Positions 25,701-33,560 of a stretch of DNA of 64,000 bases are shown here, piece after piece. The position numbers were made by a program, and so were the translations under genes. A model generated the notes under the pieces. The model ran no database searches and was not told the DNA's origin. It saw only the letters and a list, made by a program, of their open reading frames with translations. The DNA is from Bog-105 sp965277855 (GTDB lineage: Bacteria; Acidobacteriota; Terriglobia; Bryobacterales; Bryobacteraceae), in assembly GCA_965277855.1 (NCBI GenBank), contig OZ255847.1:6138001-6202000 (forward strand). The letters are read 5' to 3'. The stretch's first letter is position 1, and the number at the start of each line of letters is the position of its first letter.

Positions 25701-26495
25701 GCCGTTGTTGCCATAGAGGTCCAGTCCGCACGCAGCGTCGAGAGTGCTACGCCAATAATCGACCCCGCGAAGCATTTGCCGATGGTAGGAAGGAACGTCT
25801 TTGAAGGCGTGCCCGCTGATCTCCTGGAAACCTGCGCCGGCGAGCGTGGCGCGTGTCTCGTTGACTGGCGTCCAGTGTTTGATTTGCCAGTGTCCCGGCG
25901 AAGTTTCGCGCCATTGCAGAAGCCATGTCCCGGTGCGCTCTTCGCGGGCTACGTCGGTGCGTGTGCCGGAGAGATCGTAGCGCAGCGTGGTCTCGATCGT
26001 GACTGGTGTTTCGGAGATTGCCTTTAGAGATACGATTTGCAGTTCGGCGCAAGGGATGCCGGAGAAAGCGGTGAGCCAGGTTTTCCAACTGTCGAGAAAA
26101 GCGCTTTGGCCTCTTGAGTCCTCCTTGTGAAATTCAACTTTGACGATCTTTATCGGGCCGGTTTGCGGGACTGTTTTGTGGCTACCAGCGTTCAGGGACG
26201 AAAAGACAATGTCCTTATCAATGAACTGGGCGAGCGTTGCCGCGCCGTGTGGCAAGCTGCGCAAGGATTGGCCGAGTTGAGCGAGAATTGCGTCGAGCTC
26301 GGCGGCGTACTTTTCGCAGATGAATTCGTCCGAGCCTGGCGGGACCCGGGCGATGAATTTATCGAGCGTTTCAGGAAACGGCGATTTGGATTGGAAGCGG
26401 CAAGGTGACGGCGAAAAGGCCGGCAGACGGCGGGGCCAGGCGCTGAGTAGCGCGGCTGAAGCGGTAGCTTGGGTAAGAAATGACCGGCGGTTCAT
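22773..26495 (-). CDS. FG-GAP/ASPIC - thioredoxin-like - TPR fusion protein (Tat-exported)
   Basis: The start is placed at the ATG at 26495, which overlaps the upstream stop (ATGA) and gives 1240 residues with a twin-arginine signal MNRRSFLTQATASAAL; the longer frame to 26603 lacks support. An unknown domain (about 40-240, possibly NTF2-like) comes first. FG-GAP/VCBS blades with calcium-type loops follow (250-700; for example VGDIDNSGFDSIYV, WCDYDGNGWPDLYV), then ASPIC/UnbV (about 728-797, IQWPSG), a thioredoxin/AhpC-TSA-like fold (about 837-952; LPPFSLPDASGK, then NDCDRSR where TlpA-type proteins have CxxC, then the cis-Pro region TPVSLLIDPRG), and at least seven TPRs (983-1240). Only one Cys remains at the redox position, so thiol-disulfide exchange is doubtful. 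It is probably a large periplasmic or surface scaffold. Confidence 0.88.
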   Translation of the reverse strand: MNRRSFLTQATASAALLSAWPRRLPAFSPSPCRFQSKSPFPETLDKFIARVPPGSDEFICEKYAAELDAILAQLGQSLRSLPHGAATLAQFIDKDIVFSSLNAGSHKTVPQTGPIKIVKVEFHKEDSRGQSAFLDSWKTWLTAFSGIPCAELQIVSLKAISETPVTIETTLRYDLSGTRTDVAREERTGTWLLQWRETSPGHWQIKHWTPVNETRATLAGAGFQEISGHAFKDVPSYHRQMLRGVDYWRSTLDAACGLDLYGNNGVAVGDIDNSGFDSIYVCQPSGLPNRLYRNRGDGTFEDITDQTGLGLLDGTASALFADFTNSGTQDLLVVRTSGPLLYLNHGNGRFELKPDAFHFAKPPAGTFTGVAAADYNRDGLLDVYFCLYAYYQGLSQYTHPKPYYDAQNGPPNFLMRNRGDATFEDVTDSCGMNQNNNRFTFACGWCDYDGNGWPDLYVANDFGRKNLYRSNGDGTFTDIAESSGVEDYGAGMSVSWFDYNNDSRPDLYVTDMYSAAGKRVTEQDYFLPGVDEKIRHAYRKHASGNGLYRNQAGQQSLLDTSQEAQVGMGRWSWSADAWDITHSGSPDLYVTNGFISGPDRTDLSSFFWRQIVSRSLDTGSGSTDYELAWNAINELIRADRSWDGYERNIVFLNNADGTFAEISGLLGLDFEDDSRAFALSDFDHDGRLEVLLKNRTAPQLRLLCNDLPDLGHSLVFRLIGGKSNRDAIGTVVTLEAGDTRQSKFLQAGSGFLSQHTKEITFGVGKQTGPFRATIQWPSGLTQSFEKLPVNHRITVHEATDNVHPEPFLATGAPAKQPAAAAHNAQLTDFSTWLLEPLRLPPFSLPDASGKLYSLEHFRGKPLLLLLTANDCDRSRAQLAAFSQAHPLPLLAINLDGSSKNAPAVHFPILAADEATASVFNILYRYLYDRRRDLETPVSLLIDPRGFALKIYTGMVSPATVAADWSGAPSNATDQLHKALAFSGHYHGATPTRNYFTYGIAYIQNNHVDAALACFEEAVARNPNYAAAYYNLGTIYLNKQQPAQAKTNLERAVSLDPQDADAWTNLGAIAGQEKNYDEALRNFQQATRAKPAHLVALQNLVLLYRWQGRLDLAEQAVASAIAADPNDAEFHFALGMLLASQDKFEPARQELERTVQLRPNDSTSLNNLGVVYLRLGNTSAALADFQRCTQLAPEYDRPYLNIAAIQSQAGNTAQARQTLQGFLVHHPDNKEFQQALDQLGK

Positions 26496-27706
26496 TGCGG
26501 TTTCGACTGCGAAATCTCCAGATAGTAACGAGCGTTCGGGTAGTTCGGCTGAGCTTCGAGAGCAGCAGAAAATTCGCGCGCGGCGGCGGGTTGGTCGCCG
26601 CATTGCCGGAGGGTTAAGCCTAGTCCGAAGTGAGCGGCGGCAGCGTGCGGGCGGAGCTCGACGAGCTTGTAGAACTCCAGTGTGGATTCATCGTACTTGC
26701 CTATCTGCAACCAGGCGAGAGCCAGATTGTAGCGGGCGTCGAAGTTGGCGGGATCGAGGCTGAGGGTGTGAAGGAATCCGCCGATGGAGGCGAGTGCATC
26801 GGGCTTTGTTTCGGGGACAGCTTGCTGGGCGGCACGATCCATCATGCGTTGCAGGCTGGCCTGCATTTTAGAGAACTCAGCGGGATCGAGAGAGATGGCG
26901 GTGCGTAGTTCGGCTAGGCCTTCTGAGAGATGACCGGTGTCGGCGAGGATGAGACCGAGATTGTAGTGGGCGAGCGGGTCATCGGGTTTGGCGGAAACGG
27001 CGGCGTGAAGCGATGCGAGCGCGCGCGGAAAGTCACCCTGTTTGGCGGCGTCCAGCCCGGCGTTGCTCAGGCGGGTGGCTTCGGCGGCTTGGGCGCGGCG
27101 GGAGTTTAGTTCCTGGACTTGGCGCAGTTCGATGTTGGCGGCGTCATGATCGTTGGCCTGGAGGTCGAGGCGGGAAAAGAGGTAATGAATTTCGGGAAGG
27201 TCGGGATCTTGTTGGAAGGCTGTCTCCAGTTCGCTGCGGGCTGCGGTCCATTCGTTTCGTTTAAACAAAGCTTTGGCTAGTTCCACATGCGCGGCGGTGT
27301 AGCTGGGGCGCTCGGCGATCGCGTGGCGATATTCGTCCAGGGCGGCGGCGTTTTGTGATTGGGCGCGGTAGGCGAGGCCGAGACTTAGATGACCTTCCGG
27401 GTAGTGGGGCCTGAGTGTCAAAGCTTGTTTTAAGACGGGGACGGCTTGATCGGGTTGATTCATCGCCGTTAGAGCGATCCCTAGGAGATTTAGGGCTTCG
27501 GGATAGTCAGGTTGATCGCGCAGAGCGGCGCGGCATTCGTTGGCGGCTTGCGGCCAGTCTTGTGTTTCGGCGGGGTGAGCAATTAATTTGCGGGCTTCGA
27601 GGTAGTGGTTTTGGGCGGGGGTGGGAGTTTGAGCCTGGATCTGTAGCGCTAAGAACAAGAATGGCAGGCTAAAGCCTACCCCACGGATTCGATTAGAGAG
27701 GGGCAA
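26492..27706 (-). CDS. Secreted TPR-repeat protein of operon B
   Basis: This 404-residue protein has a signal peptide (VGFSLPFLFLALQIQAQ) and ten or so TPR units through most of its length, for example NQPDQAVPVLKQALTLRPHY and QNAAALDEYRHAIAERPSY. It overlaps the end of the glycoside hydrolase gene by 14 bases and the start of the fusion gene by four, so it is translationally coupled on both sides. A role as a periplasmic or outer-surface scaffold for the neighbouring receptor, hydrolase and propeller is inferred from context only. Confidence 0.85.
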   Translation of the reverse strand: MPLSNRIRGVGFSLPFLFLALQIQAQTPTPAQNHYLEARKLIAHPAETQDWPQAANECRAALRDQPDYPEALNLLGIALTAMNQPDQAVPVLKQALTLRPHYPEGHLSLGLAYRAQSQNAAALDEYRHAIAERPSYTAAHVELAKALFKRNEWTAARSELETAFQQDPDLPEIHYLFSRLDLQANDHDAANIELRQVQELNSRRAQAAEATRLSNAGLDAAKQGDFPRALASLHAAVSAKPDDPLAHYNLGLILADTGHLSEGLAELRTAISLDPAEFSKMQASLQRMMDRAAQQAVPETKPDALASIGGFLHTLSLDPANFDARYNLALAWLQIGKYDESTLEFYKLVELRPHAAAAHFGLGLTLRQCGDQPAAAREFSAALEAQPNYPNARYYLEISQSKPQ

Positions 27707-30104
27707 GGCGGTACTCGGCTCCGGCTTTTGTGTCGAACTCGACTGTTTGATTCATCCGGCGTAGCGGGACGATCTGGCCGCTGGTTGTGGCTTGGATGTT
27801 CGGCCAGGGTGAGATCAGGCGCACCGTTTTTCCGCGCTCGCTTAACAGAGTTATTGGCGAAACGCTTTGGCCGTCCCAGGCGGCGCTTACCAAAAACGCT
27901 CCAGCGGCTCGCAAGTGATGGAATTTCGCGGGGCCGAGATTTTTTGTGTTGGGGAACAGGCGCAGCGTGCCGTTGTAGCCCTGCAGAAAGCATTCATTCA
28001 AGACAGCGGGGAGCGACAGGTTTTCCGTCCAGACTCCCATGCGCATCATGAAGTCGAAATCGGTCGAGTCGTGGTAGCGGCCGCCGGTCTGGCGTGCGCG
28101 GTCGTTAACGATGCCGTTGGGCATGAGGCAGTAGCGGACTTCGCGTTTGAACCAGTCGAGGTCGAGCATCCCCAAGCGGGCACGAATGAGGGGTTGATAG
28201 ACGACATCGTTGCCACCTTCGAGTTGGACGGTTTGGGCGGTGCGGCGGGCCAGAGCCAGATCGTTTTCATCGGAATGAAGGCCGATGCGTTCGCCGGGGA
28301 AAACAGGGGCAAGTGTCACGGGCACGTTGTAAATCCAGGCCTCGGGCGCATTCGGAACATCGAGCCAGACGTTACTTTTGGGCGCGATCGGATAGGCGGC
28401 GAGCCGGCTTCGAATTTTCAACCAGTTTGGACGTTCGTTGGCATCGACTCGCAGGATTTCGGAGGCCGCAATGGTGGCTTCGAGAAGGAAATCGATGAGG
28501 GCGAGATCCATGATGCAGTCCTGATTCAGCCGATAGTCAACCGTGCAGCCCCAGTTTTCGGGCGAGACGGTAGGCTTGACGTGATAGCGGCCGTCAGTGC
28601 CCAGCTTTACGTAACCGGCAATGAATTCGGTGGCCGCTTTGAGCAGCGGATAGACGCGCTGGAGGATCGATTCGTCCTGCGTGTATAAATAGTGCCACCA
28701 GAGGCTTTGCACGACCCAGGGCGTTTCGCAAATTTCGTAGCCCCAGGGCGGAACCGGATACGCGACCACCTGACTCGGCACAGGATACGCGCAGTGCGGA
28801 AAATACGCACCGGGCAAATTAAATTTTTCGCGCGCGTACTTCTGCGACATGGGCAGCAAACTTTCAACCAGATCGATGTACGGAAAGTGCTGGTCGGCGT
28901 GATTGCTCGAGAACACGCCCCAGAAAACCTGCTGCGTGTTGTAGTTCATGTGGTAATCGCCATGCCACGCGGTGCCGATGTGGCCGCTGGTCCAATTGCC
29001 GAAGAGGCCGGGCGCAAGTTTCCCACGACGCAGGCAACAAGCTAACCAGTATTGGTTGTGATACCAGCAACGCTCTAGTTCTTTATCGTCGAGCTGGACG
29101 GCGGACCGGGACCAGAACTCGCTCCAGTAAGGGTCGGAAGATTGGCGGATGGCGGCGGCCGATTGGGCGGAGAGACGCTGCGCTTCGGCAGCCGCGAATT
29201 GCACGTTGTCGGGATGATCGCGCGGCGTGAAGACCGTGATGTCGAGGCGCACGACTTGCGGCTCGCCTGGTTGCAAAACGGCAGGTTCCACCGAGTCCCA
29301 GCGGCCTTGCAGGATAGCGTAAAGCGCAAAACTTCGATCGTCGCTAGAGAGTTGGGAATCGAGCCGGGCGGGGAAGCGTTGGAAGGCGGAGAAGGCGGCC
29401 GTGGTGCCAGTAACTTCGGGGGCAGGGAGCTGGGCGGCTGGATCGGTATGCGCCCGGTAAGCCACGGACCGAAGCTGAACGGGCTGATCGCTCCACGCGC
29501 AGATGTGGCCGGCCGTGGAGTTGACGAGAGCGTAAATATGGACCGGCTCGTCATTCGACAACAACGTCAGATCGAACAGGCCGTTGGATGGGTCGAGCGA
29601 CTGGCGGGACACTCGATAGCGATCCGGATCCCAGTGAATCCACACGATGCCGCAGGGCCACGGACGCGGCCAGATCTGGCGATAGGAACTCGAAACGAGC
29701 TGGGCGTAGTCGCGTAGAACAGGGATTTTTTCCTCGAGATAAGTCATCTCGGGATGGCCCTGGCGTTTTGCCTCTTCGCTCGCGCGCTCCCACAATTTGC
29801 AAACGTCGGCGAAAGGGAGAACATGCGCGGCGTGTTCCTCGCTGACGCGGATGTCCCAGGAATCGGACTTGCCGATATGGAGCCCAAGGGCGTCGGGACG
29901 GACGGTGACGCAGAGGCCGATGTCGCCGTTGCCGAGGAGCATGCCCTCGAAGAAATTGGGCGTGGGTTGGTCGCGAATGATCGTATGAGCGCGCGCGATT
30001 TCGCAGCCATCGATGACATGCGACTGCGCGGCGGGTGTGATGCTAACGAGAGTCGAGGCCGCGAGCGTGGACGCGGCCAGGAACTCTCTACGACTAGAAG
30101 GCAT
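27693..30104 (-). CDS. GH95-like glycoside hydrolase, Tat-exported
   Basis: This 803-residue protein begins with a twin-arginine signal, MPSSRREFLAASTLAAS. The N-terminal region has GMLLGNGDIGLCV, like the beta-sandwich opening of GH95-type alpha-L-fucosidases/galactosidases. The middle forms an (alpha/alpha)6-type helical domain with HMNYNTQQVFW near residue 385 (the N-x-N pair of GH95) and SPENWG near 513 (the expected general acid Glu). The C-terminal beta domain ends at AEYRLAPL. The family hydrolyses terminal alpha-linked fucose or galactose from plant or animal glycans; the exact substrate is open, and assignment to GH95 rather than a sister family is moderate. It follows the TonB receptor by six bases. 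Confidence 0.72.
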   Translation of the reverse strand: MPSSRREFLAASTLAASTLVSITPAAQSHVIDGCEIARAHTIIRDQPTPNFFEGMLLGNGDIGLCVTVRPDALGLHIGKSDSWDIRVSEEHAAHVLPFADVCKLWERASEEAKRQGHPEMTYLEEKIPVLRDYAQLVSSSYRQIWPRPWPCGIVWIHWDPDRYRVSRQSLDPSNGLFDLTLLSNDEPVHIYALVNSTAGHICAWSDQPVQLRSVAYRAHTDPAAQLPAPEVTGTTAAFSAFQRFPARLDSQLSSDDRSFALYAILQGRWDSVEPAVLQPGEPQVVRLDITVFTPRDHPDNVQFAAAEAQRLSAQSAAAIRQSSDPYWSEFWSRSAVQLDDKELERCWYHNQYWLACCLRRGKLAPGLFGNWTSGHIGTAWHGDYHMNYNTQQVFWGVFSSNHADQHFPYIDLVESLLPMSQKYAREKFNLPGAYFPHCAYPVPSQVVAYPVPPWGYEICETPWVVQSLWWHYLYTQDESILQRVYPLLKAATEFIAGYVKLGTDGRYHVKPTVSPENWGCTVDYRLNQDCIMDLALIDFLLEATIAASEILRVDANERPNWLKIRSRLAAYPIAPKSNVWLDVPNAPEAWIYNVPVTLAPVFPGERIGLHSDENDLALARRTAQTVQLEGGNDVVYQPLIRARLGMLDLDWFKREVRYCLMPNGIVNDRARQTGGRYHDSTDFDFMMRMGVWTENLSLPAVLNECFLQGYNGTLRLFPNTKNLGPAKFHHLRAAGAFLVSAAWDGQSVSPITLLSERGKTVRLISPWPNIQATTSGQIVPLRRMNQTVEFDTKAGAEYRLAPL

Positions 30105-30110
30105 TAACAG

Positions 30111-33100
30111 CTAAAACGTGAGTTTCAGAGCCAATTGTACTAATCGCGGATCGTAGGCGCTGGTGATGGTTCCGTAGCCGGCGTTGCCGATGGTCGAACC
30201 GGGATTTTGGAAATTTGCCTTGTTAAAGATGTTGAAGAATTCCCCGCGGAACTGGAGGCGTCCCCGCTCGAACAGGTTGAAATTGCGGAAGACGGAGAAG
30301 TCGAAGGTCCAGAAACCAGGTCCCCGCAGGCTATCGCGGCCGGCGTTGCCGTAGGTGTTGGGAGCGGAGATGGCGAAGGCGCTGGTGTTGAAGTATTCGC
30401 CGAGGGTCCAGTTGCTCCCCAGATTCGGATCGCCGGTGACATTGGGCCGCTGATTGGCACCTCCCACGTTGGCATTGTCGAAATTGATGTTAGGCGTGAA
30501 AACGGTGCCGCTGCGGGCAGAGAAAATGCCGTTCAACTGCCAGTTGCCGAGGAACCAGGAGGCCGGACCGCCGTTATTGAGGAACGGCTTGCCTTTACCG
30601 AACGGCAGTTCGTAGCCGGGGCTGAAGGTGAGAACGAGCGGCACGTCCACCGGCGACGGTCCGCGTTCGCCATTCAGATTGTAGGGGTTCTGAATGGAGC
30701 ACGCCTCCCAGTAATCGGCGCAACCGATATTGATGTTCTTCGACCAGGTGAAGGAAGTAATGAAGAACAATCCGTCGCTAAAGCGCTGGTCGAATTTCGC
30801 TTGCAGGGAATTGTAGTTGGAGCGGCCGACGCTTTGAATATCGGAGAACGTGCTGACGGCCTGCGGGCTGGTCTGGTTTTGATAAGGCTGACGCGGCTGG
30901 ATAGGTCCAGGCGCCGGGTAGGTGGCGTAATTAAAAGGAACCTGGAGCGGAACCCGGCTGGTGCTCGAAGCGACGTAGGCCAGGGAAGCCACGGAACTCC
31001 TGGTGATCTGCTGCTGAATTTCGAAATTCCACTGCGACGAATAAGAGTCCTGCCAGTTCCGGTCGAGAAACCCATTGCCGCTGCTGGGGAACGGACTGGG
31101 CGGAATGCTGGTGGATTGTCCGGCAAATGGATTTTGCGCAGTGATGCCGGGGGTGACGCCGTTGATATTCAGGTTACTGACGCCTTGCGAAGCGCCGGAA
31201 GGCCAGGCGCCACGAGCGTTCTGCGCGGCCTGGAGCGCGCCGGACCAATTGTCGTAGAAGATGCCGAAGCCGGCCCGCAGAACGGTCTTAGGGGTGAGCT
31301 GATAGGCGAAGCCGAGGCGTGGAGAGAGATTGAGATAGTTGGGTTTGGTGATGGAGTTGCGATTCAGATAGCTGACGCCGGCCGGCAGGGTGGAAGGCGC
31401 GTCGGCATTACCCTGGACGAGAAGCCACCCGCTGGTAGCGAGATCGTAAGCGGCGAGGCGGTTGTTTTTCTCGGTGACGGGCGACGTGTAATCCCAACGT
31501 AAGCCGTAATTGAGAGTGAGCTTAGGCGTGATCTTCCAGGAGTCCTGGGCGTAGACGCCGAAGATTTTGGCGCGCAGCGAGACCCCGGAATTGCCGAGTT
31601 GGCGGTTGGCGCTATTGGGCAGGCCGATCAGCATGCTCGCGAAACTGTCGCCACCGGACTGGGTAGCGGGATTCCAAGTGGCTTGCTGGTTGAAGGTTTC
31701 TGTGTTCTGCGCCCAGTTGGTGTACATCCAGTTTTGGTAGTACGAAGCGCCGAATTTCAGGTTGTGATCGCCCGCTGTCTTCGAGACAGAGCCGGCATAT
31801 TGGGAGACGTATTCCGGACCAATCGGACCCCAGCCGGTGGGTACGGTGAAATAACCGGTAGCACCGAGCCCGGGCGCCTTGGGAGCTTTCGTGCCGCCAG
31901 GCAAATCAGTGAAACCGGCGCCCAGGCCCGAGGCATTGAACGCCGCAACCGCGTTCGGCTGGACGTTTTCCTGTGCGTGGGTGAGCGAGTTGTAGCCCAG
32001 AGTGAGTTGTGTGACGAGCGTGGGACTGACGCTGTGGACCCAGTTCACGCCCGCGTTGGTGCCGTCGAAGGTGGTGGCGAAAGGCGTCCCGGGGAGAGAA
32101 CTCGGCGCCGAATTGTTCGCTTTACTCATCATGAAGTGGCCGTTAATCGAGTCGCGCGTGCTTAGGGCATAATCGCCCCGGATTCCGCCCTGATCCTGGT
32201 TGACCATGCTGGATTCGGTGTTAAGGAAGTTATAAGGCGACCCGGGAACGAAGTAATTCGGGAGCGGGACGAAAGCTTTGACGTAGGCCTGAATTCCCGG
32301 ATTGATGTATTGCGACGAGATCTGGTTTCCTGCGAACGCTTGTGAGGTCTTAGTGGCGGCGTTGTAGGTGTAGGGATTGTAAATCGGAGTGCTGAGAGCG
32401 CTGAAATCGCCGTTTAGTTGAGCCTGAGTGGGAACGAGGGTGAAGTTGTTAGTGGCCTGGGTGAATCGGTAGCCGTCGTAGAAGGCGTAGAAGAAGAGCT
32501 TGTTTTTGATGATCGGGCCGCCGAAGGTAGCGCCGAACTGATTCTGCCGGTAGATGCCGCGCGTGGGGGCGAAGAAGTTGCGCGCGTCCAGATCGTTGTT
32601 TCGCAGGAACTCATAGAGAGCGCCGGAAAACTGGTTACTGCCGGATTTGGAGGCGACATTGATGCTGCCTCCAGTAGACTGTCCGAATTCCGCCAGATCG
32701 GTGTGGGTTTGTTCTTTGAACTCTTGCAGAGCGTCGATTGACGGGCTGATGGAGAAGGTGCTGAAGAAGGGATCGGTGGCGTAGATGCCGTCGATATAAA
32801 AGAGATTGCTGCGATTGGTGCCGCCGTTGATCGAAGGTGTCAGAGCGCCTGAACCGATGGCGGGTGTGGCAGTCTGGGAGACGGTGATGGGGACGGTGCC
32901 GGGCGCCAGTTGCAGAAGCTGGGTGAACTGGCGGCCATTCAGCGGCAGGTCGGCGGTTTCCTTTTCACCGATAACGGTGCCGAGACCGGCGGTGCTGGTT
33001 TCGATCAGCGCGACGTCGCCACTGACCGTAACCGTTTGCGACGAAGACCCGATTTGCAAAGCAGCATTCAGCGTGGCCACCTGTTCGATTTCGAGCTGGA

Positions 33101-33407
33101 CGCCGGAGCTTTTGAACGTGCTGAACCCGTCCTTCGAAATGGTCACATCGTAGGCGCCCGGCTGAAGCAGCGGGACGGAATAGGCGCCTGCGGCGTTCGT
33201 CTGGGCGTCGCGATGGACATGGCTGGCGGCATTTTCAACGACGACCGTAGCGCCGGGGACGGCGGCCCCAGAAGCGTCGGTGACGGTGCCACTGATGGTG
33301 GCCGTGTTGATCTGGGCCAAAAGAAATGGCGCGCCCGCCAGGAGGAAGACCGCTGCAGCGAGGCGTCTCGGGGCCATCAAAAACGAAAAAGAAAGCACAT
33401 TCGACAT
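30111..33407 (-). CDS. TonB-dependent receptor with carboxypeptidase-regulatory-like N-domain (operon B)
   Basis: The ATG at 33407 is preferred because GGTGGA lies five bases upstream, giving 1098 residues; a GTG at 33416 is the alternative. It has a signal peptide, a CarboxypepD_reg-like domain (TATISGTVTDASGAAVPGA, about 35-115), a plug (KETADLPLNGRQFTQLLQLA), and a beta-barrel ending in ALKLTF with the terminal Phe of outer-membrane proteins. It shares architecture and the DLPLNGR plug motif with the operon A receptor but is clearly diverged. It is the first gene of operon B, under a promoter with a LacI-type operator, and should bring in the glycan or oligosaccharide handled by the GH95-like enzyme. 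Confidence 0.92.
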   Translation of the reverse strand: MSNVLSFSFLMAPRRLAAAVFLLAGAPFLLAQINTATISGTVTDASGAAVPGATVVVENAASHVHRDAQTNAAGAYSVPLLQPGAYDVTISKDGFSTFKSSGVQLEIEQVATLNAALQIGSSSQTVTVSGDVALIETSTAGLGTVIGEKETADLPLNGRQFTQLLQLAPGTVPITVSQTATPAIGSGALTPSINGGTNRSNLFYIDGIYATDPFFSTFSISPSIDALQEFKEQTHTDLAEFGQSTGGSINVASKSGSNQFSGALYEFLRNNDLDARNFFAPTRGIYRQNQFGATFGGPIIKNKLFFYAFYDGYRFTQATNNFTLVPTQAQLNGDFSALSTPIYNPYTYNAATKTSQAFAGNQISSQYINPGIQAYVKAFVPLPNYFVPGSPYNFLNTESSMVNQDQGGIRGDYALSTRDSINGHFMMSKANNSAPSSLPGTPFATTFDGTNAGVNWVHSVSPTLVTQLTLGYNSLTHAQENVQPNAVAAFNASGLGAGFTDLPGGTKAPKAPGLGATGYFTVPTGWGPIGPEYVSQYAGSVSKTAGDHNLKFGASYYQNWMYTNWAQNTETFNQQATWNPATQSGGDSFASMLIGLPNSANRQLGNSGVSLRAKIFGVYAQDSWKITPKLTLNYGLRWDYTSPVTEKNNRLAAYDLATSGWLLVQGNADAPSTLPAGVSYLNRNSITKPNYLNLSPRLGFAYQLTPKTVLRAGFGIFYDNWSGALQAAQNARGAWPSGASQGVSNLNINGVTPGITAQNPFAGQSTSIPPSPFPSSGNGFLDRNWQDSYSSQWNFEIQQQITRSSVASLAYVASSTSRVPLQVPFNYATYPAPGPIQPRQPYQNQTSPQAVSTFSDIQSVGRSNYNSLQAKFDQRFSDGLFFITSFTWSKNINIGCADYWEACSIQNPYNLNGERGPSPVDVPLVLTFSPGYELPFGKGKPFLNNGGPASWFLGNWQLNGIFSARSGTVFTPNINFDNANVGGANQRPNVTGDPNLGSNWTLGEYFNTSAFAISAPNTYGNAGRDSLRGPGFWTFDFSVFRNFNLFERGRLQFRGEFFNIFNKANFQNPGSTIGNAGYGTITSAYDPRLVQLALKLTF

Positions 33408-33436
33408 AGAATCCACCAGTCACGAGCAATTTCGCT

Positions 33437-33454
33437 TACGTAAACGGTTACGTA
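33437..33454 (-). promoter_or_regulatory. LacI-type operator O1 in operon B leader
   Basis: TACGTAAACGGTTACGTA is a palindrome with one asymmetric position, identical to O2 except at one base. It lies 30 bases upstream of the TonB receptor ATG and just downstream of a leftward promoter with -35 TTGCAT (33492-33497), a 17-base spacer and -10 TATACC (33469-33474). Binding here would block early transcription of operon B. Confidence 0.75.
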
Positions 33455-33533
33455 ATCAGTTGATAACAGGTATAGCCTACGGATTATCGAAATGCAAGAA
33501 AAAAGTGCAAGTCGCTTTGTTCAGGATTGACAA

Positions 33534-33551
33534 TACGTAACCGGTTACGTA
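33534..33551 (+). promoter_or_regulatory. LacI-type operator O2, perfect palindrome
   Basis: TACGTAACCGGTTACGTA is a perfect 18-base palindrome. A perfect -35 TTGACA (33527-33532) precedes it, and a weak -10 (TAAGCT, 33550-33555) follows at 17-base spacing, so the site would fill the spacer of the lacI-type gene's own promoter. This fits autorepression. O1 and O2 are 97 bases apart centre to centre. Confidence 0.78.
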
Positions 33552-33560
33552 AGCTGCTAC

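Noticed and set aside
26496..26603. Longer start for the FG-GAP/thioredoxin-like/TPR fusion
   Set aside because: The added 36 residues are Arg/Ser-rich, overlap the TPR gene and would bury the twin-arginine signal that starts at 26495.
30207..31502. 431-codon rightward open frame opposite the operon B TonB receptor
   Set aside because: Composition (Glu/Gly/Arg/Val repeats) is typical of an antisense frame; the receptor on the other strand is conserved end to end.
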